Shown here: positions 35,369 to 44,140 of the stretch, piece after piece
Layout of the letters: every line of letters starts with the position of its first letter
How positions within the stretch are numbered: position 1 is the stretch's first letter
Assembly (NCBI GenBank): GCA_019310535.1
Contig: JAFDED010000002.1
Coordinates: 50,680-114,679, forward strand
DNA from: Deltaproteobacteria bacterium
Lineage (GTDB): Bacteria > Desulfobacterota > JAFDED01
Length of the DNA stretch: 64,000 bases
Direction of reading: 5' to 3'
Position numbers and translations under genes: made by a program
The notes under the pieces: model-generated
What the model saw: only the letters and a program-made list of their open reading frames with translations
What the model was told of the DNA's origin: nothing
The model's database searches: none

Positions 35369-35398
35369 TCTGTACATCTTATTACTATGTTTTGTCAA
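35369..35398 (-). promoter_or_regulatory. Putative promoter of yceD-rpmF
   Basis: On the minus strand TTGACA (35398-35393) precedes TACAGA (35374-35369) with 18 bp between. The predicted start leaves a very short leader before yceD. It separates this unit from rpoA, which ends 176 bp upstream of yceD. Confidence 0.5.
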
Positions 35399-35526
35399 GG
35401 ATCAATCAAGTTGCAACCAGATAAAAGAAAAGCCGACATCGCTCCAGTGCTTCATCAGCCCCGTGCACGCTGTCGGACAATTTCTCTACATCCTCCCCCC
35501 TTACTCAGTGAGAGAAGGTGTCCGCA

Positions 35527-36585
35527 CTATTCTTTATCAGGCACACAACCGTCCTTTTTCAGTTTCGCGGGCAGTGTAAGGTTGAGTTGATCGCGGACGC
35601 CCTGGGGCAGCTCATCCACATTCATTCCCAGGCGAAGGTTCTGTTCCTCCAGCATCACCTTGATTTCATTCAGCGACTTTTTCCCGAAGTTCTTCGTCTT
35701 CAGAAGATCAGATTCCTTGATGGTCACCAACTCCCCGATGTATTGAATACCTATGTTTTTGAGACAATTGGTGGAGCGAACGGTGAGTTCCAACTCATCC
35801 ACTTTCATGCTGAGCTTCTCTACAAGCTCCATATCCACCGATTCTTCAGTTTCGGCTGGAAGTGCCTGATGATGCGGTTCTTCCTGGAAATTGATAAAAG
35901 GCGACATGTGCTCTTGGATAATTTTAGCGGCATAGGAGAGGGTATCCTCGGGGCTGGCGCTTCCATCGGTCCAGATTTCCATGGTCAGTGTATCGTAATC
36001 CAGCGATTGCCCGACCCTGGCAGGTGTCACGCTATAGCTGACTTTTTGGACGGGAGAGTGCATGGAGTCGACCGGTATGGTGCCGGGGGGCGTGTTATTC
36101 CCAGAGTGCTTATCCATGGTCACATATCCTCGCCCCATGGTGGCTTCCATCTCCATTTTGAGGTGGCCTCCCTTGGAGACGTGCGCAATATAGTGTTCGG
36201 GATTCAAAATTTCGGTGGTATGGTCGGTGACGATGTTTCCGGCAAAAATGTCTCCCTCCTGATCCTGATCGATACGCATCTTCGCAGATTCCACGCCGTG
36301 CAGCTTGACTCGAACCCCTTTGAGGTTCAAGATGATATCCGTTACGTCTTCTACCACCCCCTGCACAACGGAAAATTCATGGAGCACCCCATCAATACGA
36401 ACCGATGTGATGGCCGCACCGCATATAGACGAGAGCAAAACGCGCCGCAGGGCGTTCCCCAAAGTAATCCCGAAACCTTTCTCCAGGGGAGCACAAACGA
36501 ACTTGCCGTAGCTGTGCGTATGAGTGTCTTCATCTACCGTAAGACCGGAGGGCCGCATCAAACCTTCCCAGTTTTTAACATACAT
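35527..36585 (-). CDS. rpoA: RNA polymerase alpha subunit, orphan location
   Basis: This is a full-length 352-residue alpha subunit. The N-terminal dimerisation and beta/beta'-binding domain is intact (FGITLGNALRRVLLSS at 38-53, IDGVLHEFS at 64-72, ILNLKGV at 85-91). The C-terminal DNA-contact domain keeps the residues matching E. coli R265, N268, C269, K298 and S299 (here R270, N273, C274, K303, S304, in LTVRSTNCLK and FGKKSLNEIK). About 25 extra residues follow. AAGGAGG precedes the ATG. Normally rpoA lies with rpsM-rpsK-rpsD and rplQ; here it is flanked by PilZ and yceD genes. It may be a second copy or a relocated sole copy. Confidence 0.95.
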   Translation of the reverse strand: MYVKNWEGLMRPSGLTVDEDTHTHSYGKFVCAPLEKGFGITLGNALRRVLLSSICGAAITSVRIDGVLHEFSVVQGVVEDVTDIILNLKGVRVKLHGVESAKMRIDQDQEGDIFAGNIVTDHTTEILNPEHYIAHVSKGGHLKMEMEATMGRGYVTMDKHSGNNTPPGTIPVDSMHSPVQKVSYSVTPARVGQSLDYDTLTMEIWTDGSASPEDTLSYAAKIIQEHMSPFINFQEEPHHQALPAETEESVDMELVEKLSMKVDELELTVRSTNCLKNIGIQYIGELVTIKESDLLKTKNFGKKSLNEIKVMLEEQNLRLGMNVDELPQGVRDQLNLTLPAKLKKDGCVPDKE

Positions 36586-36642
36586 ATCCCTTTTTTCCTC
36601 CTTCCGGAATGGAAAGAAATAGTAAAATTAGCATAACAGTTA

Positions 36643-36671
36643 ATTATATACCACGTATACGGAATTGTAAA
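36643..36671 (-). promoter_or_regulatory. Near-consensus sigma-70 promoter of the orphan rpoA
   Basis: On the minus strand TTTACA (36671-36666) and a perfect TATAAT (36648-36643) are exactly 17 bp apart. Transcription would start about 50 bp before the rpoA ATG, downstream of the PilZ gene stop, so rpoA appears to be independently transcribed. Confidence 0.7.
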
Positions 36672-36692
36672 GGAAAAATCCATTCGCTCCCA

Positions 36693-37421
36693 TCATTCAT
36701 AATTATCCGACTCATTGTTTGAGCAGTTTTTCATCTCGTTCATATAGCAGTTTATCTTTTCGCGATCTTCCTGTGCGAAGGCAATAAAGGTCATTCCGCA
36801 GATATCCATGCATTTTCTGGCGGATATTCGATAAGGAGACATCCTAACGACTCTTCCAGCCACAAGTATCGTTTGTCCGTCGGGGAACCGGATCAGAAGA
36901 TCCGATATAACCTGGTTTGTAGGCAAGTATTCAGACCCGCGGTCGACGAGAAAGGCCAGTCCTCCGGTGCTGATATTTATCACGTCGGCTCTTCGGGGAA
37001 CCACGTTGGTATACTCTATGGTGATGCATTTCCCTTCCGGCGGGGTAATTCGCGGGGAACACCTTTGTTCGGGTATTTCGATACCTCTGGGATAACTGAT
37101 CCGCATAACCGGCTCCCCTTTGAAGGACGCGAATCCCATAACTCTTGAACGGAAGCGGTGCTCTATCCCTTCAGCCCAATATGCGGCTTCCAGTTTGTGG
37201 ACCATCTTTCCCCTGTGGGGAAAAGGCCATTCGACGAGGATAAAACGGCGAGGTTCCATCGCAAGTATAGAGGTATCATGATGTCCGTCCTCTGGGGGGA
37301 ACCACAGCCTCAGACGGCCTCCCGATTTCTGTATCTTCCGCAGTTGCCCGGCGATCCTGGTGATGGTGAATGTCTGAGGTCTGATCACCTGCCCGCTGCG
37401 ACGCAGTTTCTCTCGCCTCAT
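36693..37421 (-). CDS. PilZ-domain (YcgR-like) cyclic di-GMP receptor
   Basis: This is a 242-residue cytoplasmic protein. The N-terminal half resembles the YcgR-type beta-barrel (RRFILVEWPF, HRGKMVHKLEA). The C-terminal PilZ domain has the c-di-GMP-binding RCSPR (RxxxR) and, further on, NISTGG (D/NxSxxG). The ATG at 37421 follows GGAAAGGA and is preferred to 37454. It is the last gene of an operon with an ABC transporter and a transglutaminase, which suggests c-di-GMP acts on that export or surface function. Confidence 0.85.
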   Translation of the reverse strand: MRREKLRRSGQVIRPQTFTITRIAGQLRKIQKSGGRLRLWFPPEDGHHDTSILAMEPRRFILVEWPFPHRGKMVHKLEAAYWAEGIEHRFRSRVMGFASFKGEPVMRISYPRGIEIPEQRCSPRITPPEGKCITIEYTNVVPRRADVINISTGGLAFLVDRGSEYLPTNQVISDLLIRFPDGQTILVAGRVVRMSPYRISARKCMDICGMTFIAFAQEDREKINCYMNEMKNCSNNESDNYE

Positions 37422-37486
37422 GATATTTCCTTTCCACTCCGCACAGTCCTGCAATCATGGCCGGACCATGCGGCCACAAGGGATCG

Positions 37487-39226
37487 TTACAATTCCATCT
37501 CGGACATCCGCTTCAAACCGATGCGGAGAGGTAAAACCACCGCCAGAATCATCACAAGAATCACGATGAGGAAAGGAAATAGTGTCCAGGTCCACTCCCA
37601 CGGGGTCAATGTGATCCTGTTGAGTCTGGCCATGAAGATGACATAAACAGGCCGGGCCTCCAGCACGATCACCAGTGCAATGAAGGCCATGGAGATTATC
37701 ATGTAGACAATCCCGCCGAAACCCGATGAGATCTGGGATACGTTTTCCGCATTAAATCGCGGATAAACGGCTCCCAGCCCCACGCCGAGAGCCACAATGC
37801 CGAACGTCATGAGAAACATGGTCGTCGTGGAAAGCGCCATCATAAAGGGCGTCGCCTTCAGCATGTAGTTGGAGCATACTATGAGCAACTCGGCCATAAT
37901 CAGCAAGGGGACAAGGCCTATCAGGAATTTGCTTATAAGGAATTCCCGAAGGGTGATTGGAGCGCTGCGGACGATCCAGAAGGAGAGGCCCTCTATGCTG
38001 ATGGCCGGGAAAATATATCGGACCGAGATGGCAGAAAGAACGAAACCAGCCAGTCCCATGTTAAGGAATGACACCAGGTTCTGCAAGAAGAAGGTGGGAT
38101 ATGGGGTTTTGTCCAGGGGCAGTACGCTGAAATTGTACAAATATATGCCCACCATCGCAAACAATATCACGGCCTGGGACCATTGGGCATTGTCGCGAAA
38201 AAATGTCTTGATGTCTTTGATGATCAGGTTCCGCATTGAGGGCACGAAAAAGATTGTGGACCAATTCAACATTTTATCGAATATTCGCAACCTGGACAAC
38301 CGGGTGCGTCCGGATTCCTGTGCTTTGCTCCATCCCCTCTCGTAGAGAAAATAAAAGACCCATCCCCCTATAATCACGAAGGCAAGTGCCGTGGACCACA
38401 AAAGCAATCCGGGGAAAATGGCCTCAGCGGGTGCCCCCTTCATAGTCGTCCATATGAATTCGGTAGCCCACTGGCTGGGAAGAAAAGGAGAGGTCGGCGT
38501 ACGCATTATGGAGAGATACTCCACCAGGCTGGTTGTGGCTTCGGGGTTTACCAGCCTCTCCGGTCGCAGCAGGCGGATCAACAGCAGAAAAAACCCCAGT
38601 GCCATCGCCGACAGCAATATTATGATGTCCCTTGTTTTATGGGCCGGGAATATGTTTACCAGCACCATGGTCAGTGTCACCCCTATTGCCGCGGGGATAA
38701 TCAGAAAGGGTACCACAGCCCCCATCACGGCAAAGCCGAACCAGATGGACGCCTTGTACACCATGCCGTAGGCGAGGAAAATCGGAAAGCCGAAGAGAAG
38801 GACCATCCAGGAGCTGTCCAGGACAGTCTCGGTGAAACGCCCCAGGTATACAGACCACCGGGATGCAGGGGTTGAGAGAATTACGGGAAGGTCCTGAGCC
38901 ATGAAATATGTAGCCATGGACGTTATAATGTTACTGAAGACCAGGACGAAAAAAAACGTAAGAAAAATCATGTTCAGCAATCGTGCCGCCAGGATGTCCC
39001 CGAAACCTTCGGTGCGCTGAAAGTAAGAGAGGACCCGGTAGATGATTGCAAAGGAACCCATCCAGAAGGCCACTCCCAGCAGGGCCATAATGCAGAGCTT
39101 TACCCTTGCGTCCCGGTTTTGCCTCCGCAGGCGATTCCGCGACGCCTGCCAGCGGGGACGGAGGAGCAGGCCGAAATCCTGCCATATTTTGGTCTCGGCT
39201 GTGCTCTTTATCGGCGTCGCTTCCAT
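37487..39226 (-). CDS. ABC-2-type exporter membrane protein
   Basis: This is a 579-residue polytopic protein with about 12 hydrophobic segments and a central cytoplasmic stretch, resembling large ABC-2 permeases of unknown substrate (two six-helix halves). Visible segments include FGFAVMGAVVPFLIIPAAIGV and the IEGLSFWIVRSAPITLREFL linker found in such putative exporters. The partner ATPase gene is immediately upstream. I chose ATG at 39226; GTG at 39262 would add 12 residues and cannot be excluded. No accessory membrane-fusion protein is in the cluster. Confidence 0.82.
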   Translation of the reverse strand: MEATPIKSTAETKIWQDFGLLLRPRWQASRNRLRRQNRDARVKLCIMALLGVAFWMGSFAIIYRVLSYFQRTEGFGDILAARLLNMIFLTFFFVLVFSNIITSMATYFMAQDLPVILSTPASRWSVYLGRFTETVLDSSWMVLLFGFPIFLAYGMVYKASIWFGFAVMGAVVPFLIIPAAIGVTLTMVLVNIFPAHKTRDIIILLSAMALGFFLLLIRLLRPERLVNPEATTSLVEYLSIMRTPTSPFLPSQWATEFIWTTMKGAPAEAIFPGLLLWSTALAFVIIGGWVFYFLYERGWSKAQESGRTRLSRLRIFDKMLNWSTIFFVPSMRNLIIKDIKTFFRDNAQWSQAVILFAMVGIYLYNFSVLPLDKTPYPTFFLQNLVSFLNMGLAGFVLSAISVRYIFPAISIEGLSFWIVRSAPITLREFLISKFLIGLVPLLIMAELLIVCSNYMLKATPFMMALSTTTMFLMTFGIVALGVGLGAVYPRFNAENVSQISSGFGGIVYMIISMAFIALVIVLEARPVYVIFMARLNRITLTPWEWTWTLFPFLIVILVMILAVVLPLRIGLKRMSEMEL

Positions 39227-39304
39227 GTTCTTTTTTCCCGGAGAACCTCTATTGTCTTCCACCGCCTGCCGCCTTCAAGCCATGATTTCCCACGTCCATT
39301 GTGC

Positions 39305-40066
39305 TTATTCTCTAAGCACTTCAATGATTTCTTTCATTTCCTCACCGCCGGTGAGTCTCAGGAAGATTGATTCCAGCCGGGGGTTGCTGACCCCGGCCTT
39401 ATGCTGGAGTTCGTCAAAAGTTCCCACCGCCACTACACTGCCTTCCTGGATAATGGCGATACGGTGGCACGTCTCCTGCGCCACCTCTAGGGTATGCGTG
39501 GACATGAAAATAGCGACATCGTTGCGGGCGGCCAGGTTGCGAAAGATATCTTTGACCATTCGGGCACCGCGGGGATCCAGGCCGACAAGGGGCTCGTCCA
39601 CCACAATGAGCTGGGGCTGATGCAGCAGGGCCGAGGCGATGATCAATCGCTGTTTCATTCCATGAGAATATGATTCTATAAGCTCGCCGCGCCACTCCTC
39701 CAGGTCAAAGAGGCGAAGCAATCGGCCGGCCCGATCCGCGAATGAGTCGTGGTTCATCCCGTACAGTCCGGCCATGAACTGCATGAACTCCAACCCCGTC
39801 AGCTTATCATAAAGAAAGGGCCGATCCGGGATGAAACCGATAATGCGCTTGGCCTGGATGGGATGCTGCACCACGTCGTACCCGCCCACCAGTATCTGAC
39901 CCCCCGTGGGGCGCAGCAATCCTGCCAGCATCTTTATGGTGGTGGTCTTTCCCGCGCCATTGGGGCCCAGAAAACCGAAAACTTCTCCCCGCCGCACGTG
40001 GAGGCTTATGTTGTTGACAGCCGCGAGTTCGCCATACTTTTTCGTCAGGTTGCGCATATGGATCAT
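39305..40066 (-). CDS. ABC transporter ATP-binding protein
   Basis: This is a 253-residue ATPase of the ABC-2 exporter type. Walker A is GPNGAGKTTTIKML, the signature loop is SYSHGMKQRL, Walker B is LIVVDEPLVGLDP, and the H-loop is in MSTHTLE. The DEPLVGLDPRG sequence resembles CcmA/NatA-type exporters. Its ATG overlaps the transglutaminase stop (ATGA), and the permease follows after 42-78 bp. Confidence 0.95.
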   Translation of the reverse strand: MIHMRNLTKKYGELAAVNNISLHVRRGEVFGFLGPNGAGKTTTIKMLAGLLRPTGGQILVGGYDVVQHPIQAKRIIGFIPDRPFLYDKLTGLEFMQFMAGLYGMNHDSFADRAGRLLRLFDLEEWRGELIESYSHGMKQRLIIASALLHQPQLIVVDEPLVGLDPRGARMVKDIFRNLAARNDVAIFMSTHTLEVAQETCHRIAIIQEGSVVAVGTFDELQHKAGVSNPRLESIFLRLTGGEEMKEIIEVLRE

Positions 40067-41550
40067 CGATTCGCCAGCACCTCGATTTTCATTTTCCCCA
40101 GTAAACGGAGAATAACCGCCTGCTTTTGCAGATCACCACGGACGATCCTGATATGGGTAGCATCGGCAGGAAGCTGGCCCATGACAGGATCCGCCGACAC
40201 CCACTGGCCCACAAAAGCCTCAACCCACACGTGATAGAAAAAGCCTCCCCCCGAGTACACCAGTCCAGCCGCCACCTGCGCCGGTATGCCGGCGGCCTTT
40301 ACCAGGGCTGCCAGCAAAACAGCGTGTTCGTTACAGTCGCCCTTCCGGATCTGCAACACCTGCAGCGCACTGGGAACGCTGACCACCGGAATTTTTTCAA
40401 TGTTTGAGTAAACCCAGTGGTTGAGCCGGTGGAGCACATTCAAAGGATCCGAGCTGCGGGCGGTAATTTTACGGGCAAGCTTCACGATTCGGGGGGCATC
40501 ACTCTGGATCAGGGGGGAGGGGTTCATCTCGCGAGCCAACGGGCCATCCGAAGGATACGGCAGGACATATCCTCCCCGCGTCGGAAGAACCTCCCTCTTG
40601 ATTTCGAGGATGTTGCCATTGAGCTTTTGCCGGGCACCGTCGAGATCAAGGCCATTCAGATCAACCTCCCAGATACGCACCTTCAGGTATGAGGTGCTCT
40701 TTGAATCAGGAATTTTTTTTACCGGAAACACGGCGGAAGCAGCGATTATATCCACAGTGCGGACTCTCGGAGAACCCATGCCGCGCTGGGCCGTCCGGCG
40801 GTCTTCCCTCACCAGGGTGAGTCCCAGAGGGCCTTCTTCTCGAATGCGCTCTCCCCTTTGGTTAAACCATGCCAGGAAGGTGGCTCCGCCGTAAGTCATG
40901 CTCAGGCGCCGGACCGGCACTTCCTCGCCGCGGTGGAGGATGGTTTCGTCGGCATCCCATCTCACCGTAGCGGTTTTGTATGAGAGGGTGGAGGGATCAA
41001 AAAAAGGAAAGGCATACCGTTTCCCCTTCTCGAGTCGGGCCGTCTGAAGAGTCTTTATGAGGCCACCGGATAGGTACAGGGGGCCTTCTATTGGAATCCG
41101 CACTTTTTCCTCATGATTTGCGGTTATGATTTTTACAATGAGATTGAGATTTTGCATTTTGCCGATAGCCCGGAAACGGACGGCGCCGGACCGGAGATCG
41201 AACAAAAAGGAATCAAGCGTATAGTCCGGGTGGACCTTCGAGTGAATGAAGGTGGTGATCTCTTTCAAAGAGCCCATGACGGTCAGCCGGGTGTAAATCC
41301 TGTCTTTGAGCCAGTAGCCGTCCTCCACCTTCTCCACGGATGATGACATCCAGCCGATCTTCTGGTCCTTCATATAGATGCCCAGCCACTCTTCACCAGG
41401 GTTGATGGACCTTTTCAGTGTTTCGGGAAGGGGACCCGGCCGTGCGTGGAGGTGCTTGTGCACTTGTATGCCCATGATCACCACCCATATGCACAGGATG
41501 AACAGGCTGAGCTGAAGGATTACTTTGTCGCTTTTCTCTTTCCACCGCAT
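40063..41550 (-). CDS. Membrane-anchored transglutaminase-like cysteine protease/transferase
   Basis: This is a 495-residue protein with one N-terminal membrane segment (VILQLSLFILCIWVVIMG, about 9-26), then a large extracytoplasmic region. The C-terminal transglutaminase-like core keeps the triad: Cys406 in RKGDCNEHAVLL, the histidine of FYHVWVEAF, and the aspartate of SADPV. Such domains cleave or cross-link protein or peptidoglycan-linked substrates. It is translationally coupled to an ABC-2 exporter and a PilZ protein, a combination I do not recognise. It is the first gene of that operon. Confidence 0.85.
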   Translation of the reverse strand: MRWKEKSDKVILQLSLFILCIWVVIMGIQVHKHLHARPGPLPETLKRSINPGEEWLGIYMKDQKIGWMSSSVEKVEDGYWLKDRIYTRLTVMGSLKEITTFIHSKVHPDYTLDSFLFDLRSGAVRFRAIGKMQNLNLIVKIITANHEEKVRIPIEGPLYLSGGLIKTLQTARLEKGKRYAFPFFDPSTLSYKTATVRWDADETILHRGEEVPVRRLSMTYGGATFLAWFNQRGERIREEGPLGLTLVREDRRTAQRGMGSPRVRTVDIIAASAVFPVKKIPDSKSTSYLKVRIWEVDLNGLDLDGARQKLNGNILEIKREVLPTRGGYVLPYPSDGPLAREMNPSPLIQSDAPRIVKLARKITARSSDPLNVLHRLNHWVYSNIEKIPVVSVPSALQVLQIRKGDCNEHAVLLAALVKAAGIPAQVAAGLVYSGGGFFYHVWVEAFVGQWVSADPVMGQLPADATHIRIVRGDLQKQAVILRLLGKMKIEVLANR

Positions 41551-41749
41551 GGAAGCGTTCCAATACCGGAAATCGAATGAATAAATGACTTCAGGTTTAA
41601 ATTGCTTTATATAATACTATAAATGAAGCAAAAAAGGTAACCTTGTTTTTTCTTGACAAACAACCGCAATAGAGCCAGTTTTCATAATCACTTTTCTCAT
41701 ATCGTAGACGACTGTCTTATTATAATAGGCTTTTTGAAAGGAGTTTCCC

Positions 41750-42658
41750 ATGCAAATCTGCCGCTACCGTGATCTCCGGAAGGGTGCTCGCCTCGGGTAC
41801 GTCCATGAGGGGCGCGTGTATGACCTCACTGCGGCGGCCCCGGATCACATGTCTTCGATGGCGTCGTTGCTTGCACACCCGGACCTGGCGGAAGAACTGC
41901 ACCGGGTGCAGGCTGGCATTCTAAGCCAGGAAAACATCGCCTTCCGCGAGCTGGATTGCCCGCCCGAGCCGGGACGCCCCCACCTGCTGGCTCCTGCCGA
42001 CCGGCAGGAGATCTGGGCCGCGGGCGTCACTTACTTCCGGAGCCGCACCGCCAGGATGGAAGAGTCGAAGGCAGCCGCCAGCCATTACGACCGCTTGTAT
42101 GATGCGCCCCGGCCCGAGCTTTTCTTCAAGGCCACTCCCCACCGGACCGTTGGCCCTAATGCTCCGGTTCGCATCCGCTCCGATGCGAGCTGGAACGTAC
42201 CCGAGCCTGAACTGGCGCTGGCAATCGGCCCCGATCTCAGGCTGGTGGGCTTTACCATAGGCAATGATATGAGCTCCCGCGACATCGAAGGCGCCAACCC
42301 TCTCTACCTTCCTCAGGCCAAAATGTATCTGGAATGCTGCGCCCTGGGCCCCGTCATCACTCTGGCCGAAGCCGTGCCCGACCCGTGCGCCCTGGACATC
42401 TCGCTCACTGTTGCACGCCGGGGCCGGGTGGTCTTCGAGGGCAACACGTCCACGTCTCAATTGAAGCGGGGATTCGGCGAACTGATCGAGTACCTGGGCC
42501 GCGACAATGCGTTCCCCGACGGCGTGTTCCTGCTCACCGGCACCGGCGTCGTCCCTCCCAACGACTTCACCCTTGAAGAAGACGACTTCGTCTCCATCAC
42601 CATCGACGCGGTCGGCACGCTGCGCAACCCGGTGAGGCGGGGCGGAAGATACGTGTGA
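41750..42658 (+). CDS. Fumarylacetoacetate hydrolase (FAH)-family protein
   Basis: This is a 302-residue FAH-superfamily enzyme. The divalent-metal site is visible: the acidic residues of PEPELALAIG, and GNDMSSRDIEGANPLYLPQAK, and the terminal GVFLLTGTGVVPPNDFTL. The NDMSSRDIEG.NPLYLPQAK pattern is shared with 2-keto-3-deoxy-arabinonate dehydratase-like members, so a sugar-acid dehydratase or hydrolase role is more likely than tyrosine degradation. GC at third positions is noticeably higher than in neighbours, suggesting recent transfer. The ATG follows GAAAGGAG. Confidence 0.85.
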   Translation: MQICRYRDLRKGARLGYVHEGRVYDLTAAAPDHMSSMASLLAHPDLAEELHRVQAGILSQENIAFRELDCPPEPGRPHLLAPADRQEIWAAGVTYFRSRTARMEESKAAASHYDRLYDAPRPELFFKATPHRTVGPNAPVRIRSDASWNVPEPELALAIGPDLRLVGFTIGNDMSSRDIEGANPLYLPQAKMYLECCALGPVITLAEAVPDPCALDISLTVARRGRVVFEGNTSTSQLKRGFGELIEYLGRDNAFPDGVFLLTGTGVVPPNDFTLEEDDFVSITIDAVGTLRNPVRRGGRYV

Positions 42659-42688
42659 ATATCTACTTTAACGATTCGAAATACACTC

Positions 42689-42810
42689 TTGACTTCCCTA
42701 CCTCATTGTATTTAACTTAAGAAAGTCCCGGGCGGTCCGGCGACTCTAACCGTGTAACAACGATTCCAAAAATTGGAACGGTGAATCCACTGCAAGGTGG
42801 CCTTTTTTTT
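42689..42810 (+). promoter_or_regulatory. Structured leader with terminator-like hairpin before the MFS gene
   Basis: A TTGACT box lies at 42689-42694. Downstream, ACCGT (42749-42753) pairs with ACGGT (42778-42782) around an inner hairpin TTCCAA/TTGGAA (42764-42769, 42773-42778). Then a CCAC-to-GTGG hairpin (42787-42800) is followed by eight T (42803-42810), the shape of an intrinsic terminator only 39 bp before the ATG. It may be an attenuator or riboswitch, or simply the terminator of the FAH gene. Confidence 0.5.
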
Positions 42811-42849
42811 GGTAAAAACAGCACCCCTACGCAATGAAAAAGGAATTGA

Positions 42850-44007
42850 ATGACAGACCCTTCAAAAGCTGATGTCAAAATGATCTTCGCCTTGACTCTC
42901 GTTCATTTTATCGGCGATTTTTATATCTCTTTTGTGAACCCGCTCCTTCCTGTGTTCGTCAATAAATTTTCCCTCACCTTGACACAGGTTGGTCTGATCG
43001 CGGGAATAAGCCGCATTCTGGCATTCGTTGTCCAGCCCTGCGCGGGATATATCGCCGATCACTACCGCACGCGCTTGTTTGTCCTGGGCGGGCCACTGCT
43101 GAGCATAATTTTTATTCCTCTTGTGGGAATAGCGCCCGGTTTTTTGTGGCTGATTCTTTTTATCTCCCTTGGTTCCATCGGCTCATCCATGCTACACCCA
43201 CAAACTGCAGGCATGATTTCTCATTATTCGGGCAGGCATTCAGGCTTTTCCATGTCAGTTTTCAACGTGGGGGGGACCCTGGCTTTCGGCATGGGGCCGC
43301 TTTTTATCACCTACGTTGTATATTCCTATGGCCTTACGGCATCTCCGTTCACCATGATCATCGGCCTGTCGGTGATGGTCCTTCTCTTCAGGATTGTGCC
43401 CCTTCCTGCGGGAGAGGGACTGAAACACCTCGGCTTGATCGGTTCCATCAAGGATGTGCTGGGAACGGTATGGAAACCGATTGTATTGCTCTGGTTGGTG
43501 ATGGTTTTACGGTCCTTTGTGGGTCAGTCTTTCATGACATTTATACCTGTGTTGTACACAAAGGAGGGGTTTTCGCTGGTCTCCATCGGGACAATGATGG
43601 CTCTCTTTCCCATAGCCGGCGCATTCAGCGGACTTCTCGCAGGACACCTGTCAGACAGGATCGGGTACAAGCCGATTTTTTATGCAGCCTACGCCTTGAC
43701 AACGCCCAGCCTATACATGTTGCTTTTTCTTCCGGGCACCTGGGTCTACGTCAGCGTCTTTCTGACAGGATTTTTCATTCTTGCCGCTATGCCTCTGGGA
43801 GTGGCGATGGCACAAGAATTGGCCCCCCGGGGAAAATCGATGGTGGCGAGTCTTATGATGGGTCTGGCATTTGGAACGGGAGGAATGATGGCCCCTTTCA
43901 TAGGAAAACTGGCGGATATTTTTTCCATCCGCCCCGTTCTTGCCTTCCTGGCGATGATACCTTTACTGACAATCGGCCTTATTTTCTTTCTCCCCGAAAA
44001 AAGATGA
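42850..44007 (+). CDS. MFS transporter, fosmidomycin-resistance-like
   Basis: This is a 385-residue, 12-segment major facilitator. The N-half has GLIAGISRILAFVVQPCAGYIADHYRTR and the Fsr-like MLHPQTAGMISHYSGRHSG and FNVGGTLAFGMGP. The second half contains SDRIGYKP, an MFS loop motif. Fsr proteins export fosmidomycin and small organic acids, but the substrate here is unknown. A structured leader precedes it. It lies between the FAH and PdxA-like genes, which could mean uptake or efflux of a sugar acid. Confidence 0.85.
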   Translation: MTDPSKADVKMIFALTLVHFIGDFYISFVNPLLPVFVNKFSLTLTQVGLIAGISRILAFVVQPCAGYIADHYRTRLFVLGGPLLSIIFIPLVGIAPGFLWLILFISLGSIGSSMLHPQTAGMISHYSGRHSGFSMSVFNVGGTLAFGMGPLFITYVVYSYGLTASPFTMIIGLSVMVLLFRIVPLPAGEGLKHLGLIGSIKDVLGTVWKPIVLLWLVMVLRSFVGQSFMTFIPVLYTKEGFSLVSIGTMMALFPIAGAFSGLLAGHLSDRIGYKPIFYAAYALTTPSLYMLLFLPGTWVYVSVFLTGFFILAAMPLGVAMAQELAPRGKSMVASLMMGLAFGTGGMMAPFIGKLADIFSIRPVLAFLAMIPLLTIGLIFFLPEKR

Positions 44008-44140
44008 CGCACCGCGGTTCGTGTGTCCGAGGACTCTTTATAGGCCCTCAACCCCCATTCGCGAGCCATTTCGACGATTGTTCAGCCCTTTATCACCGGT
44101 GTATCTCTGAGAACAGTTGCTTAAGATTTTGGAAATCCGA

